DNA of 39,569 nucleotides from a bacterium (GTDB lineage Bacteria; UBP6; UBA1177): contig JAGCXM010000023.1 in NCBI GenBank assembly GCA_017961325.1, forward strand, positions 1 through 39,569, in the 5' to 3' direction. Below are positions 22,679-30,428 of this stretch, piece by piece. Under the pieces are notes generated by a model. That model had not been told where the DNA came from and searched no databases. It worked only from the letters and a program-made list of their open reading frames with translations. The stretch's first letter is position 1, and every line of letters begins with the position of its first letter. Both the position numbers and the translations under genes were made by a program.

Positions 22679-23416
22679 ATGTTCTCAAAATTGCGGAATG
22701 AAATTTCTGCGCACAAAGTGCGTTATTCGGTGATTTCAGCGGTTCTGGTGCTTGCGGTCGTGCTTTTTGCACTTTTCGGAGTTTCCTACATCAGAAGGCA
22801 CTTCCGGACGGTGAATATCGACCGTGAACAGGCGGCTCGTACTGAAAGGATAGACATGAAAGGAAAGAAAGGGATCATCGTTTACTTCACAAGAGTCGGT
22901 AATACCGCTTTTGCAGATGATGTCGATGCCGTTTCAAGCGCCTCTTTAATGAATGACGGCGGAAAACTTGCGGGGAACAGTGAACTTTTGTCTAAAATGA
23001 TTGCAAATGCCACGGGTTATCCGGTATACGCGATAAAGACAAAAAACAAATACCCTTCAAGCTACGTCGACACCGTTATCGAAGCCACCAAAGAGTTTCA
23101 GGGAGAAAAGCCTGTTGAACTTGAAGGTGCTGTACCGGATCTTTCCGGTTATGACACGGTCATTCTGGTTTATCCGCTCTGGCACTGGACGCTTCCCGTT
23201 CCGGTGCAGAAATTCCTGACTGAAAATAAACTTGAAGGCAAGACCCTCTATTCTCTGGTAACGCACGGCGGCAGCGGTTTCGGAAACGCGATCAAGGATA
23301 CCCCGAAATGGACCTCGGCAAAGGTAAGTCCTCTGACGCTTTCGGTATATGACGATGAGGTCACGGTCTCACTTCCTAAAGTTCTTGAATGGGTGAAAAA
23401 AATCGCTGACAATTGA
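22679..23416 (+). CDS. Membrane-anchored flavodoxin
   Basis: 245 aa from the ATG at 22679 (AAGGAG upstream). One transmembrane helix (VISAVLVLAVVLFALFGVSYI, about residues 18-38) precedes a basic linker and a flavodoxin_4 domain: KKGIIVYFTRVGNTAFADDVDAVSSAS, DTVILVYPLWHWTLPVPVQKFL, YSLVTHGGSGFGNAIKD. AAGGA (22846-22850), 5 nt, then in-frame ATG (22856, Met60) stands at the domain start. The insert after the FMN loop is longer than in the other copies. Last gene of the CMD-cupin-flavodoxin unit. Orientation of the domain (outside or inside) is not certain from sequence. Confidence 0.88.
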   Translation: MFSKLRNEISAHKVRYSVISAVLVLAVVLFALFGVSYIRRHFRTVNIDREQAARTERIDMKGKKGIIVYFTRVGNTAFADDVDAVSSASLMNDGGKLAGNSELLSKMIANATGYPVYAIKTKNKYPSSYVDTVIEATKEFQGEKPVELEGAVPDLSGYDTVILVYPLWHWTLPVPVQKFLTENKLEGKTLYSLVTHGGSGFGNAIKDTPKWTSAKVSPLTLSVYDDEVTVSLPKVLEWVKKIADN

Positions 23417-23449
23417 ACCAAGAGAGCCGGCAGAAGGAGAGATTCGCAG

Positions 23450-23560
23450 GAATCCTTGCGCTTTTACGGCGAAATCGCGGTGCTTGTCGCACAGAAGCGC
23501 GGCATCAAAAACAAGATCGCACTTCTCAAGCTTGAAGGATGTCGCGGTTTCCTGCATTAA
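23450..23560 (+). pseudogene. Coding-like remnant without a start
   Basis: A + strand frame ends in TAA at 23558-23560 and reads ESLRFYGEIAVLVAQKRGIK then NKIALLKLEGCRGFLH. Codon choice (GCG, ATC, AAG, CTT, GGC) resembles the island genes, but there is no start codon or RBS. Possibly the end of a gene lost beside the Fic promoter; I cannot identify the family. Confidence 0.25.
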
Positions 23561-23562
23561 AT

Positions 23563-23609
23563 TGACACGGTGTCAGTTTTCTTGTAATTACGATCCTGAC
23601 ACGATGCCG
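23563..23609. promoter_or_regulatory. Operators upstream of the Fic gene
   Basis: TGACACGGTGTCA (23563-23575) containing TTGACA (23562-23567), and TGACACGATGCCG (23597-23609). The spacing of 34 bp is unlike the other pairs. TAATTA at 23585-23590 lies 17 bp after TTGACA. Confidence 0.55.
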
Positions 23610-23625
23610 GCAAACTCTTGCAATA

Positions 23626-23677
23626 TTCCGATAATTGCGTTAGTATCGTTCCGATAATTGTTTATTGTTCCGATAAT
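23626..23677. repeat. Three TTCCGATAAT repeats before the Fic gene
   Basis: TTCCGATAAT occurs at 23626-23635, 23649-23658 and 23668-23677 (spacing 23 and 19 bp). The middle copy is part of an inverted repeat TATCG-TTC-CGATA. The array ends 12 nt before the start codon, so it is a likely operator, plausibly for the Fic protein's own helix-turn-helix. Confidence 0.65.
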
Positions 23678-23689
23678 CGAGGTCGAAAG

Positions 23690-24604
23690 ATGAAAACTGA
23701 CGGAACTTTTTTAACAGTGGCTCAGACTGCGGAAAGATGGAATATATCAGAAAGACGCATCAGGGTTTTGTGTGCCGAAGGAAAAATTCCTGATGCGGTG
23801 CAGCAGGGTCGCGGCTGGAAGATACCGCTTGACGCACAAAAGCCTTCAGACGGCAGGATAAAACGGACTGAAAACCTGATTTCCGTCATTGACGAAAAGA
23901 AACGGCTTTTGGAGACGCTGCGCCCGTTTACGCAGGGAGAACTTGAACGCCTGAACGAAGAATTCGTCACGGAATACACCTACAATTCCAATGCAATCGA
24001 GGGGAACACTCTCACTCTTCGAGAAACGGATATGGTTCTGCGCGGTTTCACAATCGACAAAAAGCCGCTTTCGCATCACCTTGAGGCAATCGGTCACAAG
24101 GAAGCGTTTGATTATGTCGTTTCGCTTGTACAGCAGAACGAGCCGCTTACAGAAAGAATCATAAAGGAAATCCACTACTTAGTTTTAGCTGACAAAAAAG
24201 AAGACCGCGATGTTTACCGCCGTATTCCCGTAAGCATAATGGGGGCGGCGCACGAGCCTGTTCAGCCGTATCTTATCCAGCCTGAGATGGAAAAACTGCT
24301 TTCCGATTATTCAAACGATGAAAACCATATCGTTTCCCGTCTCGCACGCTTTCACATTGAATTCGAGGCGATCCATCCGTTCATTGACGGAAACGGGAGA
24401 ACCGGAAGGCTTCTTGTTAATCTTGAACTGATGAAGGCTGGATTTCCGCCGATAGACATAAAATTTGCCGACAGGGTTTCCTACTACAATGCGTTCAGCG
24501 AATACCATGTCAGGCACAATCTTGGTGCGATGGAACGGCTTTTTGCGAGGGCACTGAACGAACGGCTGGATTTTTATATTTCTCTGAGGAAAGAAAATAA
24601 CTGA
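23690..24604 (+). CDS. Fic-domain protein with N-terminal helix-turn-helix
   Basis: 304 aa from the ATG at 23690. Residues 1-50 look like an excisionase/MerR-type HTH (FLTVAQTAERWNISERRIRVLCAEGKIPDAV). Residues 95-300 are a Fic domain with a full active-site motif HPFIDGNGRTGR (229-240) and an N-terminal inhibitory motif SNAIEGN (100-106), the class II arrangement in which Glu104 blocks ATP. It should AMPylate a protein target when released. Three short repeats immediately upstream suggest self-binding. It is a single-gene unit that also carries island operators, so it may be induced with the redox genes. The target is unknown. Confidence 0.9.
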   Translation: MKTDGTFLTVAQTAERWNISERRIRVLCAEGKIPDAVQQGRGWKIPLDAQKPSDGRIKRTENLISVIDEKKRLLETLRPFTQGELERLNEEFVTEYTYNSNAIEGNTLTLRETDMVLRGFTIDKKPLSHHLEAIGHKEAFDYVVSLVQQNEPLTERIIKEIHYLVLADKKEDRDVYRRIPVSIMGAAHEPVQPYLIQPEMEKLLSDYSNDENHIVSRLARFHIEFEAIHPFIDGNGRTGRLLVNLELMKAGFPPIDIKFADRVSYYNAFSEYHVRHNLGAMERLFARALNERLDFYISLRKENN

Positions 24605-24636
24605 CACGGTGTCAAAATAGGTGTAACTCTGTGTCG
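24602..24636. promoter_or_regulatory. Operators upstream of the MBL-rubredoxin gene
   Basis: TGACACGGTGTCA (24602-24614), overlapping the Fic stop region, and a degenerate TAACTCTGTGTCG (24624-24636) 22 bp later. AAGGATGTTCG (24637-24647) follows. The usual -35 is eroded (GTAACT). Confidence 0.55.
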
Positions 24637-24683
24637 AAGGATGTTCGAATGTTTGATTTTACGGTAAATATAAGGAGGAAAAG

Positions 24684-25652
24684 ATGAAGACAATTACTAT
24701 CAAAGCAGTGAAACTTTATGGAAACGGTTTCATGACTCAGCCGTTTGCTTTCGGCGGCGAAGACGGAATGGAAAAGTTCGATGCGGCGCAGCGTTACCGC
24801 TCGAGTCTGCAAAATTTTGTGATCGATAACGGCGACGAAGTCATTCTGGTTGACACTGGAATGCCTGACGGGATTCCCGACGCGGTTCCTGATGCAAAGA
24901 CCATGATCTATATGGGAACAAGGATTGCGGATTATCTCGATGCGCTCGCTTCCGCAGGATACAAGCCTGAGCAGGTCTCCAAGATCCTCGTGACCCACAA
25001 GCATGCAGACCACACCGGTATGCTTAAGAGTTTCCCGAATGCAAAGATCTACGTCAATGAGGAAGAGACGGATGCTAAAGAATTTCAGGGAATTGCAAAC
25101 ATCGTTCCTGTAAAGTTCACTGACGGGAACTACTACAATTTCCCCGAAAGCCGGAAAATCGCTGACGGGGTTTACTACATCAAGGCGAAAGGTCACACGA
25201 AAGGCAACAGCATCGTGATAGTCGAAAGCGGAGAGTTGTTCTATATGCTTCACGGTGATATCACCTACACCGACGAAGCCCTTTATGCAAACAAGCTTTC
25301 CGTCGTTTTCGAGGATGCCGAGGCTGCAAGGGAGACTCTCGACAGAGTACGCGAATTTATAGGGAATCATCCGACAGTCTACCTTTCGACGCATACTCCG
25401 CTCGGATATGAAAATCTTGAGGATCTGAAGGTCGTGGATCTCGCAAATCCGCCGGCAACTGTTCCTGTAGGCGAACTGACCTACAAAACATCAACAGGAA
25501 AGTATATCTGCGGCATCTGCGGATATCTCTATGACCCGGAAAAAGGAGACCCCGAGCACGGAATCCCGGCCGGAACGGCGTTTGAGGACCTTTCTGATGA
25601 CTGGAAATGCCCGAGATGCAGACAGGGCAAAGAGAATTTCAATAAAGCGTAA
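24684..25652 (+). CDS. Metallo-beta-lactamase-fold hydrolase fused to rubredoxin
   Basis: 322 aa, AAGGAGG upstream. Residues 1-260 are an MBL-fold domain: [22 protein letters not shown] (H105, H107, D109, H110), [23 protein letters not shown]. Residues about 270-318 are a complete rubredoxin ([23 protein letters not shown]276, C279, C309, C312). The metal motif is the hydrolase HxHxDH, not the HxExD of flavodiiron oxygen/NO reductases, and there is no flavodoxin domain. The fusion is therefore not a normal flavo-rubredoxin. Electron delivery to the MBL metal site, perhaps for O2 or peroxide reduction, is conjecture. Cytoplasmic. Confidence 0.9.
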   Translation: MKTITIKAVKLYGNGFMTQPFAFGGEDGMEKFDAAQRYRSSLQNFVIDNGDEVILVDTGMPDGIPDAVPDAKTMIYMGTRIADYLDALASAGYKPEQVSKILVTHKHADHTGMLKSFPNAKIYVNEEETDAKEFQGIANIVPVKFTDGNYYNFPESRKIADGVYYIKAKGHTKGNSIVIVESGELFYMLHGDITYTDEALYANKLSVVFEDAEAARETLDRVREFIGNHPTVYLSTHTPLGYENLEDLKVVDLANPPATVPVGELTYKTSTGKYICGICGYLYDPEKGDPEHGIPAGTAFEDLSDDWKCPRCRQGKENFNKA

Positions 25653-25661
25653 CCGCTAAAC

Positions 25662-25723
25662 TGACACGGTGTCAAAATAAAAATTGACACGGTGTCGTTT
25701 TTGTCTATTCTGACACGGTTTTG
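25662..25723 (+). promoter_or_regulatory. Triple operator and promoter of the CDF unit
   Basis: O1 TGACACGGTGTCA (25662-25674), O2 TGACACGGTGTCG (25685-25697) and O3 TGACACGGTTTTG (25711-25723). The -35 TTGACA (25684-25689) lies in O2 and the -10 TATTCT (25706-25711) abuts O3, with a 16-bp spacer. Same geometry as at 9116 and 16299. The ATGTTCG box is missing here. Confidence 0.8.
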
Positions 25724-25743
25724 TGAGTGTTTTAGGAGGAAAC

Positions 25744-26892
25744 ATGGTAAAAATGCCAAATTCTACGGCTGAAGAGGTTTCGGTTGAACGCGGTAAAATC
25801 ATAGTCAGAACGAGTGTCATAGGGATAATCGCCAACGTTTTTCTTGCCGCTTTCAAGGCGGTGATAGGCCTTATGTCGAATTCCATCGCGATCGTTCTGG
25901 ATGCTGTGAACAACATTTCTGATGCGGGAAGTTCCCTGATCACGATCATCGGAACGAAGCTCGCCGGGCGTGCGCCTGACAAAAAACATCCTTTCGGTTA
26001 CGGCCGCATCGAATATCTGAGTGCAATGGTGATATCCCTCATCGTGCTTTATGCCGGAGTTACGTCGCTTATCGAATCGGTAAAACAGATAATTCATCCG
26101 GAAACTCCTGAATATACCAATATTTCGCTTGTCATCGTCGCTGTCGCCGTCGTCATCAAGATCGTTCTCGGCAGATACGTCAAAAGCGTCGGATTGAAGG
26201 TGAAATCAGATTCTTTAGTGAATTCTGGCGAAGATGCCGTGCTTGATTCGGTTATTTCGGCTTCAACTCTTGTCGCAGCCGCGGTTTTTCTGATTTTCGG
26301 CATTTCGACTGAGGCATGGCTCGGAGCCGCGATATCGCTCGTTATAATCAAGTCTGGTCTTGAAATGCTCGGCGGAACGGTCTCCCAGCTGCTGGGCGAG
26401 AGGAACGATGCCGAACTGGCGAAAAGCATAAAACAGACTGTTGCAGAGTTCCCCGGCGTGCAGGGAGTTTATGACCTGGTTCTCAACAACTACGGACCCG
26501 ACACGTGGAACGGTTCTCTGCACATCGAAGTTCCCGATACATATTCGGCCGACAGCCTTGACAGGATGCTGAGAAAGATCCAGGAAACCGTCTACTACAA
26601 GCATCAGGTCATCCTGACTGCGATCGGCGTATATTCCGTAAATACGAAGGATGACGAGGTAATCGAAGCGAAGAAAAGAGTCCACGATATCGTGTTTTCG
26701 CACGACCATGTTCTCCAGATGCACGGTTTTTATCTGACGAAAGAGGAAAAATCGATCAGATTCGATATTGTCGTCAGTTTTGACGCAAAAGACCGCAGGG
26801 AAGTCTATGACGCGATACTTGCCGATGTCGGCAGAGAATTCCCCGGATACAAGCTGAATGTAGTCATGGATACCGATTTTACTGAGGAATAA
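25744..26892 (+). CDS. Cation diffusion facilitator (CDF) family transporter
   Basis: 382 aa from the ATG at 25744 (AGGAGG 4 nt upstream). Six membrane segments, with the metal motif LDAVNNISDAGS in TM2 and GEDAVLDSV in TM5, KKHPFGYGRIEYLSAM after TM2, and a C-terminal cytoplasmic domain extending past residue 200. The TM5 site reads DxxxD rather than HxxxD, which hints at manganese or iron rather than zinc preference; that is inference. The C-terminal region is longer than in a minimal CDF (two halves after residue 205). Efflux of divalent metal under redox-linked control would fit the island. First gene of a unit with an MBL lipoprotein and a TetR gene. Confidence 0.92.
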   Translation: MVKMPNSTAEEVSVERGKIIVRTSVIGIIANVFLAAFKAVIGLMSNSIAIVLDAVNNISDAGSSLITIIGTKLAGRAPDKKHPFGYGRIEYLSAMVISLIVLYAGVTSLIESVKQIIHPETPEYTNISLVIVAVAVVIKIVLGRYVKSVGLKVKSDSLVNSGEDAVLDSVISASTLVAAAVFLIFGISTEAWLGAAISLVIIKSGLEMLGGTVSQLLGERNDAELAKSIKQTVAEFPGVQGVYDLVLNNYGPDTWNGSLHIEVPDTYSADSLDRMLRKIQETVYYKHQVILTAIGVYSVNTKDDEVIEAKKRVHDIVFSHDHVLQMHGFYLTKEEKSIRFDIVVSFDAKDRREVYDAILADVGREFPGYKLNVVMDTDFTEE

Positions 26893-26923
26893 AGGCGTTT
26901 TTTTGATATTAAAGGGGGATAAA

Positions 26924-27733
26924 ATGGGAAAGGTCAGGACGATTTTCTTGGTTTTGCTTTTCTCTTTGGCAGCATGCACGGGAACATCGGGGCAGGCCGA
27001 GAAAAACAGCGGAAAAGCAGAGCAGGGTCAGGCTCAGGCATCCGGATCAGCAGAGCAGGAAACCGAAACAGAAAAGGAGGGTACGGTGAAAAACTCAAAA
27101 GCTAAACTTCTTTACATGGGTCATGCAAGTCTGCGCATCACTACGGCTGAAGGCAAGGTGATCTATATCGATCCTTTTGCCGGAGAGGGCTATGAACCGG
27201 CAGCGGATCTGATCCTTGTCACTCACGCACACCACGATCACAACGCGCTCGACAAAATCAAAAACCGCAGTGAAGGACACAGGATCATCACCTGGAAAGA
27301 GGCTCTGGCTGACGGAAAACACCAGACTTTCGATCTCGGATATGTCAGGATCGAGGCAGTAGAGGCGGGATACAACAAAAATCACGACGTAAAAGAGTGC
27401 GTCGGCTACATTCTTACCCTTTCCGACGGCGTGACCGTCTATGTTTCGGGAGACACGAGCAAGACTAATCAGATGCCGGCTCTTGCGGAAAAGAAGCTGG
27501 ATTACGCCTTCTACTGCTGCGACGGCGTCTACAACATGGATCTGCCCGAAGCTGCCGAGTGCGCCAAGCTTGTCGGCGCAAAGCATGATATTCCCTATCA
27601 TGTGATCGCTGCAAGCGGCGGGAAATATTTTGACCGCGTAAGAGCGGAACAGTTTGATTCGCCGAATCGCCTTGTAATCGGCGAAGGCGAGGAGATAGAG
27701 CTGGTTTCCGGCAGCGGAAATCAGAAAAATTAG
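26924..27733 (+). CDS. Metallo-beta-lactamase-fold lipoprotein (UlaG-like)
   Basis: 269 aa from the ATG at 26924 (AAAGGGGG upstream). The lipobox is SLAAC (Cys18). A Gln/Glu/Ala/Ser linker of about 35 residues is followed by an MBL domain: KLLYMGHASLRITTAEGKVIYIDPF, LILVTHAHHDHNAL (HxHxDH), VYVSGDTSKT, YHVIAAS. AAGGAGG (27074-27080), 5 nt, then in-frame GTG (27086, codon 55) marks the domain start, so an internal start is plausible. UlaG-like enzymes hydrolyse phosphodiesters or lactones; the exported substrate is unknown. Co-directional with the CDF gene (31 nt) and the TetR gene (9 nt). Confidence 0.86.
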   Translation: MGKVRTIFLVLLFSLAACTGTSGQAEKNSGKAEQGQAQASGSAEQETETEKEGTVKNSKAKLLYMGHASLRITTAEGKVIYIDPFAGEGYEPAADLILVTHAHHDHNALDKIKNRSEGHRIITWKEALADGKHQTFDLGYVRIEAVEAGYNKNHDVKECVGYILTLSDGVTVYVSGDTSKTNQMPALAEKKLDYAFYCCDGVYNMDLPEAAECAKLVGAKHDIPYHVIAASGGKYFDRVRAEQFDSPNRLVIGEGEEIELVSGSGNQKN

Positions 27734-27742
27734 GAGGAAACT

Positions 27743-28363
27743 ATGCCGAAATGCTCGATTGAAACAATGAATTCGAGAAAGGAAGAACTTGTAGATGCCT
27801 GTGAAAAACTCTACCAGACAAAGACTTTCGGCGAGATAACCTTGAAGGAAATAGGCGATGCCGCAGAGTTTACGCGCACCGCGATATACAGCTATTTTCA
27901 GACTAAAGAGGAGATCTTTCTTGCTCTTTTGCAGCGTGAATACAGCAAATGGATCGCTGAACTTGTGGAGATCGAGAAGTCGAAAGTCAAATTTACGGCT
28001 CCCAAACTTGCCGTAATGTTGGCACGTTCGCTTCAAAACAGGGTGCAGCTGCTGAAACTGCTCAGCATGAACCTCTATGCGATCGAGGAAAACAGCCGCG
28101 ATGCAAATCTGATCGAGTTCAAAAAAGTCTATAAAGCCTCTGTCGATGCTGTTGACAGGTGTTTCAGAAAGCTGAGGCCGAAAGCCGCGCCGGCTGAAAG
28201 CTACAATTTCACTTATCAGTTTTTTCCTTTTATTTACGGCATCTATCCTTATGTTTTTCCATCTGACAAACAGATCCGCGCGATGAAAACCGCCGGAATG
28301 AAGCTTAAAAAAAGGACGGTTTATCAGCTCGCGTATCCGGCGATTCTGAAAATGCTCCGGTAA
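27743..28363 (+). CDS. TetR-family regulator, second copy
   Basis: 206 aa, AGGAGG upstream. HTH at residues about 10-55: SRKEELVDACEKLYQTKTFGEITLKEIGDAAEFTRTAIYSYFQTKEEIFLALL. The C-terminal half (SLQNRVQLLKLLSMNLYAIEENSRD) is typical of a TetR subgroup often coupled to electrophile or metal responses. It ends the CDF-MBL-TetR unit and lies at the right border of the island. Either this protein or the TetR at 18126 could bind the shared operator; no distinct palindrome lies near this gene. Confidence 0.9.
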   Translation: MPKCSIETMNSRKEELVDACEKLYQTKTFGEITLKEIGDAAEFTRTAIYSYFQTKEEIFLALLQREYSKWIAELVEIEKSKVKFTAPKLAVMLARSLQNRVQLLKLLSMNLYAIEENSRDANLIEFKKVYKASVDAVDRCFRKLRPKAAPAESYNFTYQFFPFIYGIYPYVFPSDKQIRAMKTAGMKLKKRTVYQLAYPAILKMLR

Positions 28364-28453
28364 ATCTTTCTCGCATTTAACAGAAATTTAAATATGATTA
28401 TGCGTTTTTTGTTAGCGGTCTTAATGCTCTTGAATTGTCCGGAGTTTGTTGGC

Positions 28454-30382
28454 TTGAATCGTAAGTTGTTGAAATATTTAGTTTTTATTCCTGCAATTTT
28501 TTTGCTTGCCTGTGAACATACTGAATACATAGATTCAATGGAATACATCAGGGAAACCGAGCCGAACGAGGCTACTTTCCAGGCTTTGGAAATAGTCGAA
28601 GGAAGCGCTTACGCCGGAGAAATTGCTAAACCGAAAGGGAAAACCTCCGACACCGACCTTTATAAAATCTGGCTTCCTTCCGGAACTTTGATAACTTTGG
28701 AATTTGAAAGCCGTGAAGAAAAGTTCGAACCGTATGTAGGTCACACAGACAATCTCGGAAACTACTCCTACGCGATTTTCGAGCCTTTAGGAAAGCACAG
28801 ATCGACTTTCGTGACAACGGCTGACGGCTGGCAGTATTTTGAAATCGGTGACAAAAGAAATACGGGTGACGGAAAGAAATTCGGCGGTTTCAAATACTAT
28901 TTCAGAGTCGTTTCAAAACATATATGCGATGCTGATGATTATGAAAAAATAGAATTAAATTCGGATGTTGCAAGAACTTTCTCACAAAACGGCGTGCATG
29001 TCGACATTCTTGACATAAAACTTGAAAAAAATGACTTGTATCAGTTCGATATTGAGTCAAAAAACATGCTGAGCGACAAATTCTCATTCATTATGAACTG
29101 CGGAAGCCGCGAAATCGCTGCCGGAAACGATGACGAAGATTATTACGGCAACAAACTCGATCCGCTGATCTATACGCGGCTTGAAAAAAATCTGCGGTAT
29201 CTTTTTGTTACTGGCGGAATCGTCCTTGATCTGAGCGAGAAGCAGGTCGAAAAATTCACGGTTTCGATGAAGCGGCAGCCGAAATCGAAGGAACTTGAGC
29301 CGAACGACACCTACAACTATGCAAACGTCACCGATTCGCCGATCGTTTCTGGCTATCTTGACAAGGAAAAGAAGAATATCGTCGGGGAAACCGGTGACGA
29401 CGAGGACTGGTTCAGGTTCGATGTTGAGAAAGGGGATATTCTGAGCATAAGAATCGAGCCCGAAAATCCTCAGCCTTTTATTGCCGAAATGTGGGCTTCT
29501 TCATACGGTGTCACCGGAAGCGGACTTATCGCGTTGCGGGCGAGCATGCTGAGCGGCAACGAAGACCACGTAATGAATATGTTTTCCCCTTTCAACGGGC
29601 AGATTTATCTCGATCTAATCGGCAGCGACATTCCGTACAAACTTGAAATAAAACGTGATAACACTTTGAAATCATTGAACTCTGGAGAAGGTGATCTTGA
29701 AATTGAACTCCCGGACTGCGGCTGGAAATTTTACAAATGGAATTTCTCGGAAGATAGTGATTTCGCCGAAATCACTCTTTCCGTTCCCGGAAATTTTGCA
29801 GGACTTTATATTTTCGATAAAGACTATATGCCGTATGCGAATCCGGAATTTCTTGAAAGCACTAAGTTTTTTATTAGAAAATACGAAAAAACCGAATCGC
29901 TTGTCTTGGGGCTTTATATCGGCGAATGCGAGCAGAATTCGGGACAGAAATTGAATCTTTCAGTAACTGAAACCGTTAATCCGCCCGAAAAATGGAATCA
30001 TGGAACGGACAAAAATCCGGTGAAAATTTCTGCAGGAAAGGGTTATCAGGGATATTTCGACACTGACAGCGATTTTTACGAGAACTTTTTTGAATTTACG
30101 GCGGATCGTGACGGAACGGCGTATATTTTGACTTTTCCTGACCGCGCATCTACCGCTTTCGACATAGATACGGTCGTAACTCTGCTGCAAAATGGTGAAA
30201 TTGCCGACTCTTCCGACGATATGATGCAGACGATTCACTTCAACAAATACAGTTTTGTTTCGCACGAAGTCAGAAAAGGGGAGACCTACACCGTTAAAGT
30301 TACGCCGTTTATGAGTGAAAGCTCGAATATTTCTGCAATGAACATCAAAGGTTCTTATATTCTTGACTTATATTTAAAGTGA
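28454..30382 (+). CDS. Large PPC-like repeat lipoprotein
   Basis: 642 aa if translation starts at TTG 28454, preferred because GGAG lies 9 nt upstream and the result is a clean signal peptide (NRKLLKYLVFIPAIFLLAC). The frame is open from an ATG at 28394 that lacks an RBS. The mature part contains ETEPNEATFQA (near residue 38) and ELEPNDTYNYANV (near residue 280). Each is followed by a beta-rich segment with D-D-x-D/F-x-F-x-V (DEDWFRFDVEKGD), as in bacterial pre-peptidase C-terminal (PPC)-like domains; a third such unit lies near the C-terminus (DSDFYENFFEFTADRDG). No catalytic domain is seen. A surface or periplasmic adhesion or binding role is possible. Confidence 0.7.
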   Translation: MNRKLLKYLVFIPAIFLLACEHTEYIDSMEYIRETEPNEATFQALEIVEGSAYAGEIAKPKGKTSDTDLYKIWLPSGTLITLEFESREEKFEPYVGHTDNLGNYSYAIFEPLGKHRSTFVTTADGWQYFEIGDKRNTGDGKKFGGFKYYFRVVSKHICDADDYEKIELNSDVARTFSQNGVHVDILDIKLEKNDLYQFDIESKNMLSDKFSFIMNCGSREIAAGNDDEDYYGNKLDPLIYTRLEKNLRYLFVTGGIVLDLSEKQVEKFTVSMKRQPKSKELEPNDTYNYANVTDSPIVSGYLDKEKKNIVGETGDDEDWFRFDVEKGDILSIRIEPENPQPFIAEMWASSYGVTGSGLIALRASMLSGNEDHVMNMFSPFNGQIYLDLIGSDIPYKLEIKRDNTLKSLNSGEGDLEIELPDCGWKFYKWNFSEDSDFAEITLSVPGNFAGLYIFDKDYMPYANPEFLESTKFFIRKYEKTESLVLGLYIGECEQNSGQKLNLSVTETVNPPEKWNHGTDKNPVKISAGKGYQGYFDTDSDFYENFFEFTADRDGTAYILTFPDRASTAFDIDTVVTLLQNGEIADSSDDMMQTIHFNKYSFVSHEVRKGETYTVKVTPFMSESSNISAMNIKGSYILDLYLK

Positions 30383-30428
30383 TAATATGTTCGCGCAACA
30401 TTGTTTTTTTACTTTCTCAGGAGGAATT

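Noticed and set aside
23369-23557. 62-aa open frame on the minus strand after the flavodoxin gene
   Set aside because: No start context and partial overlap with the flavodoxin gene; the + strand frame in this gap has more gene-like codon use, though it too is only a remnant.
5204-25723. Palindromes as CRISPR repeats or as ends of mobile elements
   Set aside because: The sites are short, irregularly dispersed, tied to promoters and without spacers. No transposase or target-site duplication was seen, so an operator role fits better.
28394-28453. ATG at 28394 as start of the large PPC-like lipoprotein
   Set aside because: It has no ribosome-binding site and would put 20 residues before a complete lipoprotein signal; the TTG at 28454 with GGAG upstream gives a standard signal peptide.
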